Shown: in pieces, positions 55,235 to 63,852 of the stretch | Layout of the letters: the number at the start of each line of letters is the position of its first letter | How positions within the stretch are numbered: position 1 is the first letter of the stretch | Source of the DNA: Chthoniobacteraceae bacterium | GTDB lineage: Bacteria; Verrucomicrobiota; Verrucomicrobiia; Chthoniobacterales; Chthoniobacteraceae | Direction: 5' to 3' | NCBI GenBank assembly: GCA_947449735.1 | Contig: CANFTB010000019.1 | Coordinates: 17,097 to 81,096 of the forward strand | DNA: 64,000 nt | The notes under the pieces: model-generated | Databases searched by the model: none | The model's input: the letters and a program-made list of their open reading frames with translations, nothing else | What the model was told of the DNA's origin: nothing | Made by a program: the position numbers and the translations under genes

Positions 55235-55567
55235 AACCGCTGTCTATCGACTAAAGATCGCATTCTTAAAGATCGCATTCTTTTAGCGGGCCCGTCAGAG
55301 AGAAAACCCAGTGAACCTCTTTGAACAAAAGGGCAGCGCCATACTGTCCCGTATCAGCATAAATCGGCCGTTAACTTTAAAGTAGTTCAAGCCCTTTTCA
55401 ACTATGCGGAAAGCGCTGGTTCATTTAGGAGTCAACAAGGCGTTCGTTCATAACAAACGCAAAAGGCAAATCCATGCTCCCATAGCTAAACCTGTCCGCT
55501 GTAGCGACACCGGCCGTATCAGAAACAGGGCGCGTTCCGCCCAAAAAATCAATCTGGCTCACATCCC
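55235..55567. other. Intergenic region, AT-richer, with a short tandem repeat
   Basis: About 330 bases between divergent genes (amidase on the - strand, cupin on the + strand). It is AT-richer than its surroundings and must hold both promoters, but no convincing -35/-10 pair stands out. Short reading frames here have no coding character. The repeat at 55252-55281 is listed separately. Confidence 0.6.
55252..55281. repeat. Perfect 15-base tandem duplication
   Basis: TAAAGATCGCATTCT occurs twice in direct succession (55252-55266 and 55267-55281). It lies 60-90 bases upstream of the amidase start, in the divergent gap. It may be a replication-slip duplication or two binding sites for one regulator. 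Confidence 0.9.
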
Positions 55568-55948
55568 ATGACTTTTTCCTCTCCGACTCGCAAGCAGCCA
55601 ACCATCCGCATCGCCCAGCTTGACGCCATTCCGCCCGTCCCCTGCCCCTGCGGCGAGGCACGGCGGGCCTTCAACGATCCGGACAACACTCTCGCCACGG
55701 TTCACCTCACCGATATTTCCAAGGACAGCCGCGCCCACTACCACAAGCGCATGACGGAGATCTACATCGTGCTCGAGGGTGAAGGCGTCCTCGAAGCAGA
55801 CGGGCAGACCTATCCGCTAAAACCCCTCACCGCCGTCATGATCCCCCCGGGGTGCGTCCACCGCGCAGTCGGCAACCTGCGCATCATCAATGTCCCGATG
55901 CCGCCTTTCGATCCCTCCGACGAATTCGAAATCGAGCCGCACCACTAA
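55568..55948 (+). CDS. Cupin-domain protein
   Basis: 126 residues, single small beta-barrel. The cupin motif 1 region reads RAHYHKRMTEIYIVLEGEG (about 56-74) with the two histidines and the glutamate that bind metal. Motif 2 is PPGCVHRAVGN (about 97-107). It resembles mannose-6-phosphate-isomerase-like cupins, but no substrate can be named. The N-terminus has an unusual PCPCGEARRAF stretch (25-35). Upstream is the repeat-containing gap, and the convergent sulfatase gene follows after 4 bases, so the two stop codons nearly touch. Confidence 0.88.
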   Translation: MTFSSPTRKQPTIRIAQLDAIPPVPCPCGEARRAFNDPDNTLATVHLTDISKDSRAHYHKRMTEIYIVLEGEGVLEADGQTYPLKPLTAVMIPPGCVHRAVGNLRIINVPMPPFDPSDEFEIEPHH

Positions 55949-55952
55949 TCGT

Positions 55953-57572
55953 CTACTGCGGCAGGCGCCTGTCAGGCTTCCCCTTGCCCCCCACATCCGT
56001 GAAGGGCGGCTTCTCAAAAGGGACGGACTCGGCTAGCCTCGGATCGCCGGCCGCTTTCAAGGTTCCCATCAACTGTGCCGCAAGCTTTGCCTTCGCGTCC
56101 GCATATGCGCCTTCAAGCGCGACATTGCGAACCTGATCGGGGTCCTTCGAAAGGTCGTATAATTCCTCCGCCGGACGCTTTCCGAAGCAGCGCTCGTAAT
56201 ATGCCCTCCACTCCGGCAGATTACGGTGCTCGACAAGCCACGCCTTTGTCGGACTGGCGTCCATATCGGCAAAGGCCGCGTAGGTGTCGTTTTCCAACTC
56301 TTGCAAAGAGGGCGCAGCCGTGTCGGAAACCTTGGGAGCATCCCCAAGAGGCAACCGGTCGGGTTCAAAGTTGCGGATGTACAAAAACTCCTTCGTGCGA
56401 AGTCCCCGCATCGGATACGGCAGATTCCCCTCCCGCGCCACGTCGACGTGACGTTCTCGGCCGACGACCACCCAGTTTCTTTCGGGATCAATCACACCGG
56501 CTTTCTCAGACTTCAAAAGCGGCAGCAGCGATTTACCGTACAGACCGGAGGGAACCTCGGCGCCTCCCAGCTCCATGAACGTCGGCGCCAGGTCGGGCAG
56601 CCGGACCAGATCATCCACCACGCGCCCCGGCTTTGTGCCAGGCATCCGGACGACCAGCGAAACAGCGGTGCCATTGTCGTAGAGGTTGCACTTGCCGGAG
56701 GGCACGCCGGGAATCCCGTGGTCGCCGCTGATCACAATCATCGTATTTTCCAGCTGACCGGCTTCCTTCAGGCGCTCCACCAGCACACCCACGTAGGCAT
56801 CGACCGCCTGACACTCCCCCAAATAGTCGGCCACGTCCTCACGCACCTCGGCGACATCAGGGTAAAACGCAGGAAGACGTCCCTTTAGTGTGTCCGGCTC
56901 AATTCCCCACAGAGCCTTGCCTGACCCCTTCACCCATTTCCGGTGCGTGTTCGTCGGGCCGAAAAAATACAACCACGGCTGGCCGGGTTGAGCGTCCGAC
57001 AGAAACGCGCTGAAGTTGTCGCGCACCTGGGCGAGCACCGTTCCTTTTGCGGCTTCCAAGGACTTCCCCTCCCCTACCATCGAAGTGACCGATGAGGAAA
57101 AGTGATTCGGAAGCTTGCCCGCCTTTTCATATGAGTACTTCTGTCCTCCAAACGGGGCGTCCGCAGGAGAACCCGGACTCCAAACCTTGAAACTCTTTCC
57201 AATGTGGTAGCCCTTCTCCAGCAACATCAACGGGAAGGACGGAATCGACTGGTCCCAAATCGCCCCGTTTAAAATCGCCGCCCGTCCGGTTTGAAAAAAG
57301 TAGCGGCCGGAAAGCAACGAACTCCGGCAAGGCGTGCAGCTGGGGGAATTGACGAAAGCGTTCCTGAAAAGCACCCCCTCGCTCGCCACCTTGTCCACGT
57401 TTGGCGTTTTGATGACGTCATTGATCGACGGCCTGCCGTCTGCCTTTGCGTAGGCCCCTGCATAGCGGCCCCAGTCGTCGGCGAACACAAAGAGAATGTT
57501 CAACCGGTTCTCGGCAGCCCTCGAAGCGACCGGCAACAAGGCCACCAGTGTGACTAGAATGATCTTTTTCAT
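55953..57572 (-). CDS. Exported sulfatase (formylglycine type)
   Basis: 539 residues from the ATG at 57572, which begins the signal peptide MKKIILVTLVALLPVASRAA. The longer start at 57593 adds seven residues before it. The metal site FADDWG (about 30-35) and the sulfatase signature C79-T-P-C-R83-SSLLSGR are intact, so the cysteine can be converted to formylglycine. SGDHGIPG supplies later metal ligands. Sulfatases of this kind act on sulfated polysaccharides in marine and gut PVC bacteria. The second sulfatase gene lies just upstream on the same strand (31 bases), making a probable two-gene unit. Confidence 0.94.
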   Translation of the reverse strand: MKKIILVTLVALLPVASRAAENRLNILFVFADDWGRYAGAYAKADGRPSINDVIKTPNVDKVASEGVLFRNAFVNSPSCTPCRSSLLSGRYFFQTGRAAILNGAIWDQSIPSFPLMLLEKGYHIGKSFKVWSPGSPADAPFGGQKYSYEKAGKLPNHFSSSVTSMVGEGKSLEAAKGTVLAQVRDNFSAFLSDAQPGQPWLYFFGPTNTHRKWVKGSGKALWGIEPDTLKGRLPAFYPDVAEVREDVADYLGECQAVDAYVGVLVERLKEAGQLENTMIVISGDHGIPGVPSGKCNLYDNGTAVSLVVRMPGTKPGRVVDDLVRLPDLAPTFMELGGAEVPSGLYGKSLLPLLKSEKAGVIDPERNWVVVGRERHVDVAREGNLPYPMRGLRTKEFLYIRNFEPDRLPLGDAPKVSDTAAPSLQELENDTYAAFADMDASPTKAWLVEHRNLPEWRAYYERCFGKRPAEELYDLSKDPDQVRNVALEGAYADAKAKLAAQLMGTLKAAGDPRLAESVPFEKPPFTDVGGKGKPDRRLPQ

Positions 57573-57602
57573 GCGGTTCAAATGGAGTTCCACCTTCAGA
57601 AA

Positions 57603-58931
57603 TCAGGGCAGCCAGCGCGCGTCTGCCAGTTTGCGGAGGCGCTCGACGTCCGCCGGTTGGGACACTGCGATGTTGCGCTCCTCCGCCGGATCCGCCCTCA
57701 GGTCGTACAACTCGACAACGGCATCCGGCTCCTGCTTCGGGTTGGGGATGATCAATTTCTTGAAACCGTCAATCACCCAGCGCCAGCGCAGGCTGCTCGC
57801 GGGCTGGTCGATATCGACCGCGTTGTGTGTGTAACATTCGCCGTGCACGCCGCCCCGGGCCTTCAGCGCGGCGGTGTCGCAAAGATCGATCCCCTGCAGT
57901 TCTGCCGGCACCGGAATGCCGCAGGCTTTCAAAAGTGTCGGAGCGATGTCCAAAGAACTCACCGGAATCTCGGCGTCCATTCTTGGCGCGATCTTACCCT
58001 TCCAACGAACCATGATGGGCGTGCGCAACCCGCCGTCGTACGGGCTCAGCTTGGACTTGGCAGCAAAGCGGGGGTTGTCGGGGCTTTGAATCCATCCGTT
58101 GTCCGTGACGTAAACAACGATGGTGTTCTCGCTGAGCTTCTGGTCATCAAGGTGCTTCAGAAGATCTCCGCAGGTTTCATCAAACCACTCGACCATGGCC
58201 CAATAGCGGGCCACATGAATGCTCGGCGTCTTCGCGCGGTACTTTTCCAAAAGACGCTCCGGAGGCGTGTGCGGATCGTGCGGCATCATGGGCGCGTACC
58301 ACACGAGGAACGGCTTCCCCGCCTTCGTCGAATCGGCGATGAAATCAAAAATCGGCTGCATGGTTTTCCTTCCGATATCCAGGCCCTTGTCACCGTGCCT
58401 GCTACCCTCGGTCATGCCATGGGTGAACCCGCCGTGTTTGTAGTTGCCCTGCCACCACTTTCCGGTTTGCAGCGCAAGATAGCCGTTCTTTACGAACTGC
58501 TTTGGCAGCGTCGGGGCTGCATCCATGAAGGCGTTCATTTGCGCGCGGCCCTGTTCGAAAAGAGGGCTCTGCTGGAACTCCCTGTTCGTCATCCCTGCGG
58601 GGATCGGCGGGTCGTTGCTCACCACCTTGTGCCGACTCGGGTACTGCCCGGTGATGATAGACGCTAGACTCGGACAGCACAGACTCGAAGGCACGTAGCC
58701 CCTCCGGAACGTAAGACTTTCGGCCGCGAGACGGTCGAGGTTAGGCGTCTGCACCGCGGAATGCCCCATGAATCCGTAGTCCCCCCAAGCCTGATCATCG
58801 GAGAGGATCATCACAACGTTCGGAGGCGCAGCCTGCACCGAGCCTGCAACGCAGAAACCCAACACAAACACGGCGAACCGCAAGGCAGGGCGGATTATTC
58901 CAGAAAAGTGGGAGAGGAGAGCTTTTTTCAT
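57603..58931 (-). CDS. Exported sulfatase with a Leu in the modification motif
   Basis: 442 residues from the ATG at 58931. The longer start at 58988 adds 19 residues of no signal character. Signal peptide: about 1-34. The sulfatase fold is clear (MILSDDQAWGDYGFMGH, GQYPSRHKV, later VYVTDNGW). The modification motif reads C85-C-P-S-L89, so the arginine of the CxPxR consensus is leucine. I recall a subgroup of PVC sulfatase-like proteins with this CxPSL form, but cannot say whether formylglycine forms. It precedes the first sulfatase by 31 bases and follows the propeller gene by 64. Confidence 0.92.
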   Translation of the reverse strand: MKKALLSHFSGIIRPALRFAVFVLGFCVAGSVQAAPPNVVMILSDDQAWGDYGFMGHSAVQTPNLDRLAAESLTFRRGYVPSSLCCPSLASIITGQYPSRHKVVSNDPPIPAGMTNREFQQSPLFEQGRAQMNAFMDAAPTLPKQFVKNGYLALQTGKWWQGNYKHGGFTHGMTEGSRHGDKGLDIGRKTMQPIFDFIADSTKAGKPFLVWYAPMMPHDPHTPPERLLEKYRAKTPSIHVARYWAMVEWFDETCGDLLKHLDDQKLSENTIVVYVTDNGWIQSPDNPRFAAKSKLSPYDGGLRTPIMVRWKGKIAPRMDAEIPVSSLDIAPTLLKACGIPVPAELQGIDLCDTAALKARGGVHGECYTHNAVDIDQPASSLRWRWVIDGFKKLIIPNPKQEPDAVVELYDLRADPAEERNIAVSQPADVERLRKLADARWLP

Positions 58932-58995
58932 AATTGAAAGGGGATGTGCTGAACGGAAACTTTGAAAACCTGGACTCTGCAAAACCAACTCGCCA

Positions 58996-60426
58996 TCAAC
59001 GGGCGGCTGCAGCCTCCCTTAGGGCGTAAAGGGCGCTCTCCGTGCGAACGTACAAAAGATCCTCCACGAGCGCCGGAGTGGCCATCACTGGTTCGCCAAA
59101 GTCGACACGCGACAGCACGTGCAGCGAATCCTCGGCGGCCAGCACCACCATCTGTCCCCGCTGCGATACGACATAGACCCTTCCCCCGCCTGCGACGGGA
59201 GAAGCGTAGTAGTCTCCAGGCGCGTCCAGACGCTGATCCTGGAACAACACGTCGCCCGTTGCCGCCTTGTAACACGAGGCGAGACCGCCGTTTTTGATGG
59301 TGAAAAGACGCCCCTTGTAAAACAGCGGAGACGCTACGTACGGCAGGCTCCTCGTCGTCTTCCAAACCAAGTGCGACTCTGTCACATCCTCCTTGCCCCC
59401 AGGGCGGATCGCCAGCAGCGCGTTTCCGGCGCGCGAAAACATCGAGCGCATCACCTCCCATTCCTCCCGCGTCACGGCCCCGTCCTTGTTGAGGTCCATC
59501 TGTGAAAAGCGGTCCCGCACAGGCCCCTTCGGAATATCGTCCTTTTGAAGGACGGCGTCCGCAGGTTTTCCAAGCCCACGGACAAAATCCTCAAACGCGT
59601 CCATGGTGACACGGCTGTCCGAATCCCCGCCGACGTTCCAGCTCGCACTAAAGAGCAGTCCGTCCCCTGCGACCGGCGAACTGCAAGCCACCCTTGAAGT
59701 TCCGCTGTAGGTCCAAAGGTCGTTTCCGCTGGAGGGATCGTAGGACTTCAACCAGATCGATCCGGGGACGATCAATTCCTCGACCGAACCGTGCGTCCAA
59801 ATGAAAGGCGTCGCGAAGCTCCGCCTGAATTCAGAACGCTCCTTCCGCCAAAGGGTCTCGCCAGACTTTGCATCGAGGGCCAAAAGGAAAGACCCTTCAT
59901 CCTGGTCGCACGCCAGGAAGAGCTTGCCGCGGTGCAGCACGGGCGATGCGGAAGTTCCGAACTCCACAACCGGCGTCTGCAATGGTTTGCTCCACTGCTC
60001 CCCTCCCTCGAAGTCGTAGGCGAGAATGCCGTACGAACCAAAGTAGACGTAGACCGAGGAGCCGTCAGTCGCCGGAGTGGGTGTGGCGGGGTTGCCGATC
60101 CGGTGGGTGGATTCAAACTGTTCGCAGGGCGCGCTCCGCCTCCAGAGCACGGCGCCGTCCGAGCGCCTCAGGCAAAGGGTCTCGAGCTTGGCCTTGTCGT
60201 AGGAAGTCAAAAATATCCGGTCCCCCCAAATACACGGGGAGGAATGTCCGGACGGCAATGCGACTTTCCAAACTACCCCTTGGTCCGGTCCGAAATGAAC
60301 GGGAGGATTGCCTGAGTCGGAAACACCGGCTCCGCCCTCGCCTCTAAACTGGGGCCACTGGCCAGTTCCAAACGCGAGAGAGACCGGCAGCAAGGCCAGG
60401 GCGGTGATGATGCGAGGGGGGCGCAT
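58996..60426 (-). CDS. Exported PQQ-type beta-propeller protein with an EF-hand-like insert
   Basis: 476 residues from the ATG at 60426, which begins MRPPRIITALALLPVSLAFG, a signal peptide. The 60456 start adds ten residues. Repeated WxF/Y..D and DAKSGETLWR-type blades define a PQQ-like (PF13360-type) propeller. About residues 308-320, between blades, lies an EF-hand loop D-L-N-K-D-G-A-V-T-R-E-E-W, expected to bind calcium. Similar propellers with EF-hand-like parts occur in planctomycetes. It lies on the same strand between the CxxCH dehydrogenase gene and the sulfatases. Confidence 0.88.
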   Translation of the reverse strand: MRPPRIITALALLPVSLAFGTGQWPQFRGEGGAGVSDSGNPPVHFGPDQGVVWKVALPSGHSSPCIWGDRIFLTSYDKAKLETLCLRRSDGAVLWRRSAPCEQFESTHRIGNPATPTPATDGSSVYVYFGSYGILAYDFEGGEQWSKPLQTPVVEFGTSASPVLHRGKLFLACDQDEGSFLLALDAKSGETLWRKERSEFRRSFATPFIWTHGSVEELIVPGSIWLKSYDPSSGNDLWTYSGTSRVACSSPVAGDGLLFSASWNVGGDSDSRVTMDAFEDFVRGLGKPADAVLQKDDIPKGPVRDRFSQMDLNKDGAVTREEWEVMRSMFSRAGNALLAIRPGGKEDVTESHLVWKTTRSLPYVASPLFYKGRLFTIKNGGLASCYKAATGDVLFQDQRLDAPGDYYASPVAGGGRVYVVSQRGQMVVLAAEDSLHVLSRVDFGEPVMATPALVEDLLYVRTESALYALREAAAAR

Positions 60427-60539
60427 GCACCAGACCCTAACGGCTTCACAACCCAAGGCAACCTCCAGAAATTGCAGGACTGCCTTAGGAAAGCCCGGAA
60501 CTCCCGAAGGAACCCCGCCGCTAAACCCAGCGGACGCGG

Positions 60540-63500
60540 TTACTGCACCGCCCGTTGTTTGGACAGGTACTCCACCAGATCGACGAGCTCCGCCCGGTTC
60601 AGTGCCTGGTTCAGGCCGCTGGGCATCATCGAATGCTGCAACTTCGATACCTTTTTCAATTCGTTCTTGGGAAACCGCTGCAGCACACCGCCCGGCAGCA
60701 CAAGAACCAGTTCATCAACCGTGTCGCTCCTGACGATCCCGAGCGCCTGGGCTCCGCTGCGCAATTGCACCTCGCTCGTTTCAAAGCCCATCGAGATCCC
60801 TGCGTTCGGGTTGATGATTGCCTCGAAAATGGCCTCCTTCGGCAGTTTCGCGCCGATGGCGCCGAGCCCCGGACCAAAGTCCACACCCACGCCACCGATG
60901 CGGTGACATGTCACACAGGAGCTCGCCGGCCTCTCAAAAACAAGCCTCCCCCGCTCGGCATCCCCCTGCAAAACGGCCAGTTCGGCAGCGGACGTGGGCC
61001 TGCCTTCGGACGCGCCAGGTGGCGGGAAAAGCGCACCGATTTCCTTCTGCAGCGAGGCGTACTGCACCAAGGCGAGCGCGGACGCGGCCGTTGCGCGGTG
61101 TTCGTCTGGAAAACGGCCGCCCTTGGCGAGTCCAATCAACCGTTCGGCACCCGCCTGAGTCCGAGCCATGGCACGCACCACCGCGGCGCGCTGCTCGGAA
61201 TCCTTTCCTCCCAGAAGCAGGCTCTCCAAAATATCCAGCGAGGCAGGGCTTCCCAGACTCCCCAACATCCCGGCCACTGCATCCCTTTGCGGCCCTCCGG
61301 CCCCAGCCAACATCTGACGCAGCTGTTCCGGACCGCCGGAATCCCGCAGCAGCAGACGCATCCCGTCCAGCGCCTCGGGCGTCGATCCCAGCTGGACAGC
61401 GGTGCGCAGAAGTTCGTCCGCGTGTTTGCCAACGCCGACCGCTTCCAGCAGCCCGACAAAGGCGGACTGCCCCTTGGTCCGGGCAATCGCCTTTTCCATT
61501 GCGGACGCGAACTCGGGCCCATCTTTTGCACTTGTTCTGGCCAGCCTCTGCAGCGCCTCGGTGACTACCTCGAGCGCAGTATCCGACTTTGCCAGGGTCA
61601 GCAGCGCCTCGGTGCGCTCCCCGCAATTGGGGAGGAAATCAAACGCACGCATGTAGCGCATCTCCCCGGGCGAAGCCAAAAGCAATTCTGCGAGATACCG
61701 CGCCGTTTTGGGGGAACGCAGGCGCCAGAGGATGTCCCGCCCTCCGGGCGTGTTCCAGTTGCCCCTAACCTCCTTGAACCAGAGGTCAAAACACTCGTCT
61801 TCGCTTCCAATAGAGCCGATTCCTAGAGCCTCAAGGTACCACCGGTCGGAACCGTCATGCTGGACGGCGAGCTTTGCCCACATCGCAGCCACGCCCTGCG
61901 AGTGATACAAGGACAGCGCCACCTGCCGACGCACCTGCGGATCCTTGTGCCGCAGAAGGCCGCCCACCAATCCGGGCATGGCTTCCAAGGCGCTCGTGTC
62001 GAGCTTGCCGCTGACTGCGAGCATCGTCGCCAGACGCACCCCGTACACCACCAGATCAACGTCCTTGGACTGGATCGCGCGAGCCAGCGCTGCGTTGACC
62101 GACCCGGGATTGCGCGCCAACACCGCCACCGCCCTGGCCTGCATACGCGGCTCGCCAGTGGACGCCATCTGCGTGAGGGCGGGAACTGCCGCCTCGCCCA
62201 TTCCGAGGAGTGCGCGATACGCCATGTATTGGGTGGCTTTGTTCGGCGACTTGAGCGCCTGCAATGCTCCATCGACTGTGGCAAAATCCGGTGTTGAGAG
62301 GCCGGAGGCCGCTCCCTTGGCCGCCACCCGGTAGATGCGACCGCGCAGTGTCGGCTCATCGTTGTCCGCCATCGCGTGTCCTCCCACTCCGGCATCGTAC
62401 CAGTCGGCCACAAACAACGAGCCGTCGGGATGAATGGCGACATCGGAGGGCCGGAACCACGGATCCGTCGAGGTGAGCACGTCTACCATCGTGGCGCTGT
62501 AGCCCGCGCCCGACTTTGCAACCGGATATGCGCGCACCACCCTCGGGCCGGCGTCGCAGTGGATCATCTGGTTCGCAAAAACGGCACCCAAGCCCTGCCC
62601 CTCGTTTACGAGAATCCCAGTGGGCGAGCCTGCACCGGTCATCAGCAGGTTGGGAACAACTCCCGGATCGTTCTGGTGCCAGTGGCGGAGCGGAATTTCC
62701 TTCTCCATGTTGGGCCGCTTTGTTTGCCAGGATGCGCCGCTAATCTCGTCGGAATAGCCGAAGTTGCCGTGTTCCATGACGTAGTTGATGCGCACTCCCC
62801 GGTTGCCGTCGTCATCATTGTCGCTCTGCCAGACAGTGCCAAAGGAGTCCGGAGCCAGCTCGTAATTGTTGCGGAAGTTGTTCCCCAGCACCTCGAAGTT
62901 CGTGAGCTTGCCGTCCGCGTAGTCGGCCCGGAAGGCCATGCCCTGCTGGTACGGCTTACGGGAGGCCTCGATCACATTCCCGGCCAGATCCACGATCGGC
63001 TCGCTGTTGGACTTCACGTCCTCGCTTGAAATCACTCCGTGCAGGGGAATCTCCAAGAGCTTTCCGGTGGGACGGCGGATATGGCCGCCGACGTTGCCGA
63101 AATTGAAATACAGCTTGCCGTCCGTGCCGTGAACGAACGCGTGGAAGGCGTGGTCGTGCTGTTCGCCCGCTGTTCCGGTGAGCAACAACAGACGCTGGTC
63201 CGCCTTGCCATCACCATCGGTGTCGCGCAGTACAAACACATTCGGAGCAACCGACACAAGCACATCGCCGCCAAGCACTGCGATCCCAAGAGCCGAGTTC
63301 ACACTCGGATCCTGATAAAAAACCGTGGCCTTGTCCGCTTCACCAGCGCCCTTTGTGTCCTCCAAAACCATGATGCGGTCCCCTTCCGGCCGGATCGGAG
63401 GCTTCGCATAACGCCTGTAGTTGGCCGCCTCGGTAATCCACACCCGGCCCATCGCATCGATGTCGAAGTTCGTGGGGTTTTGCACCATCGGCTCCGCTGC

Positions 63501-63665
63501 AAACAAGGAAACCGAAAGCCCTTCGGCCGCCGTCATTTTGCCCATGGATTCGCGGGCCTTTAGCAATCCGTAGTTCTCCGGAACCGCAGACTGCGCCTGC
63601 GACAGCATGAGGAGACAACCGAGGCCGACGGATATCTCAATGAAATGGCTGGGGCGGGTTTTCAT
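60540..63665 (-). CDS. PVC-type CxxCH dehydrogenase with HEAT-like region
   Basis: 1041 residues from the ATG at 63665, which begins the signal peptide MKTRPSHFIEISVGLGCLLML. The 63740 start adds 25 residues with no signal character. Residues about 40-480 form the propeller-type domain of the Pirellula membrane-bound dehydrogenase family (MAFRADYADGKLTNFEVLG, WYDAGVGGHAMADNDEPTLRG). From about 490 to 880 there are HEAT-like helical repeats (QVRRQVALSLYH). Near residue 915 is a CVTCH haem c motif in a cytochrome domain. It is probably a periplasmic oxidase or dehydrogenase; the substrate is unknown. Its strand and position suggest it heads the sulfatase-propeller unit. Confidence 0.9.
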   Translation of the reverse strand: MKTRPSHFIEISVGLGCLLMLSQAQSAVPENYGLLKARESMGKMTAAEGLSVSLFAAEPMVQNPTNFDIDAMGRVWITEAANYRRYAKPPIRPEGDRIMVLEDTKGAGEADKATVFYQDPSVNSALGIAVLGGDVLVSVAPNVFVLRDTDGDGKADQRLLLLTGTAGEQHDHAFHAFVHGTDGKLYFNFGNVGGHIRRPTGKLLEIPLHGVISSEDVKSNSEPIVDLAGNVIEASRKPYQQGMAFRADYADGKLTNFEVLGNNFRNNYELAPDSFGTVWQSDNDDDGNRGVRINYVMEHGNFGYSDEISGASWQTKRPNMEKEIPLRHWHQNDPGVVPNLLMTGAGSPTGILVNEGQGLGAVFANQMIHCDAGPRVVRAYPVAKSGAGYSATMVDVLTSTDPWFRPSDVAIHPDGSLFVADWYDAGVGGHAMADNDEPTLRGRIYRVAAKGAASGLSTPDFATVDGALQALKSPNKATQYMAYRALLGMGEAAVPALTQMASTGEPRMQARAVAVLARNPGSVNAALARAIQSKDVDLVVYGVRLATMLAVSGKLDTSALEAMPGLVGGLLRHKDPQVRRQVALSLYHSQGVAAMWAKLAVQHDGSDRWYLEALGIGSIGSEDECFDLWFKEVRGNWNTPGGRDILWRLRSPKTARYLAELLLASPGEMRYMRAFDFLPNCGERTEALLTLAKSDTALEVVTEALQRLARTSAKDGPEFASAMEKAIARTKGQSAFVGLLEAVGVGKHADELLRTAVQLGSTPEALDGMRLLLRDSGGPEQLRQMLAGAGGPQRDAVAGMLGSLGSPASLDILESLLLGGKDSEQRAAVVRAMARTQAGAERLIGLAKGGRFPDEHRATAASALALVQYASLQKEIGALFPPPGASEGRPTSAAELAVLQGDAERGRLVFERPASSCVTCHRIGGVGVDFGPGLGAIGAKLPKEAIFEAIINPNAGISMGFETSEVQLRSGAQALGIVRSDTVDELVLVLPGGVLQRFPKNELKKVSKLQHSMMPSGLNQALNRAELVDLVEYLSKQRAVQ

Positions 63666-63852
63666 GCGCCGATGGTTCAACAAGTCAGCGCTCCAATCCA
63701 GCAATGAATCACCAACGGCAAAGCCTGAACGGCAAGGCACCGGAACTCTCCGGCCGGAATACGAAAGACCCCGGGGCTTTGTAAAACCCCGGGGTCAGTG
63801 TCAGACATTCACAGGCGACGGCCGTCAGACCAGTCCTGATCCGACCGCGCAG
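63666..63852. other. Gap between dehydrogenase and repeat gene
   Basis: 187 bases. It holds the hairpin at 63767-63796 and otherwise shows no gene or recognised regulatory element. Confidence 0.5.
63767..63796 (-). terminator. Perfect hairpin, probable terminator of the repeat gene
   Basis: GACCCCGGGG (63767-63776) is a perfect inverted repeat with CCCCGGGGTC (63787-63796), a 10-base stem with a 10-base loop. Read on the - strand, the stem is followed by TTTCGTATT, a short T-run, so it could end transcription of the repeat-protein gene before the dehydrogenase gene. The symmetric stem is also a candidate for either strand. Confidence 0.55.

Noticed and set aside
57582..58667. Long + strand frame opposite the second sulfatase
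   Set aside because: Antisense to a sulfatase with clear motifs and signal peptide.
60555..61826. Long + strand frame opposite the dehydrogenase
   Set aside because: Antisense to the CxxCH dehydrogenase; no domain.
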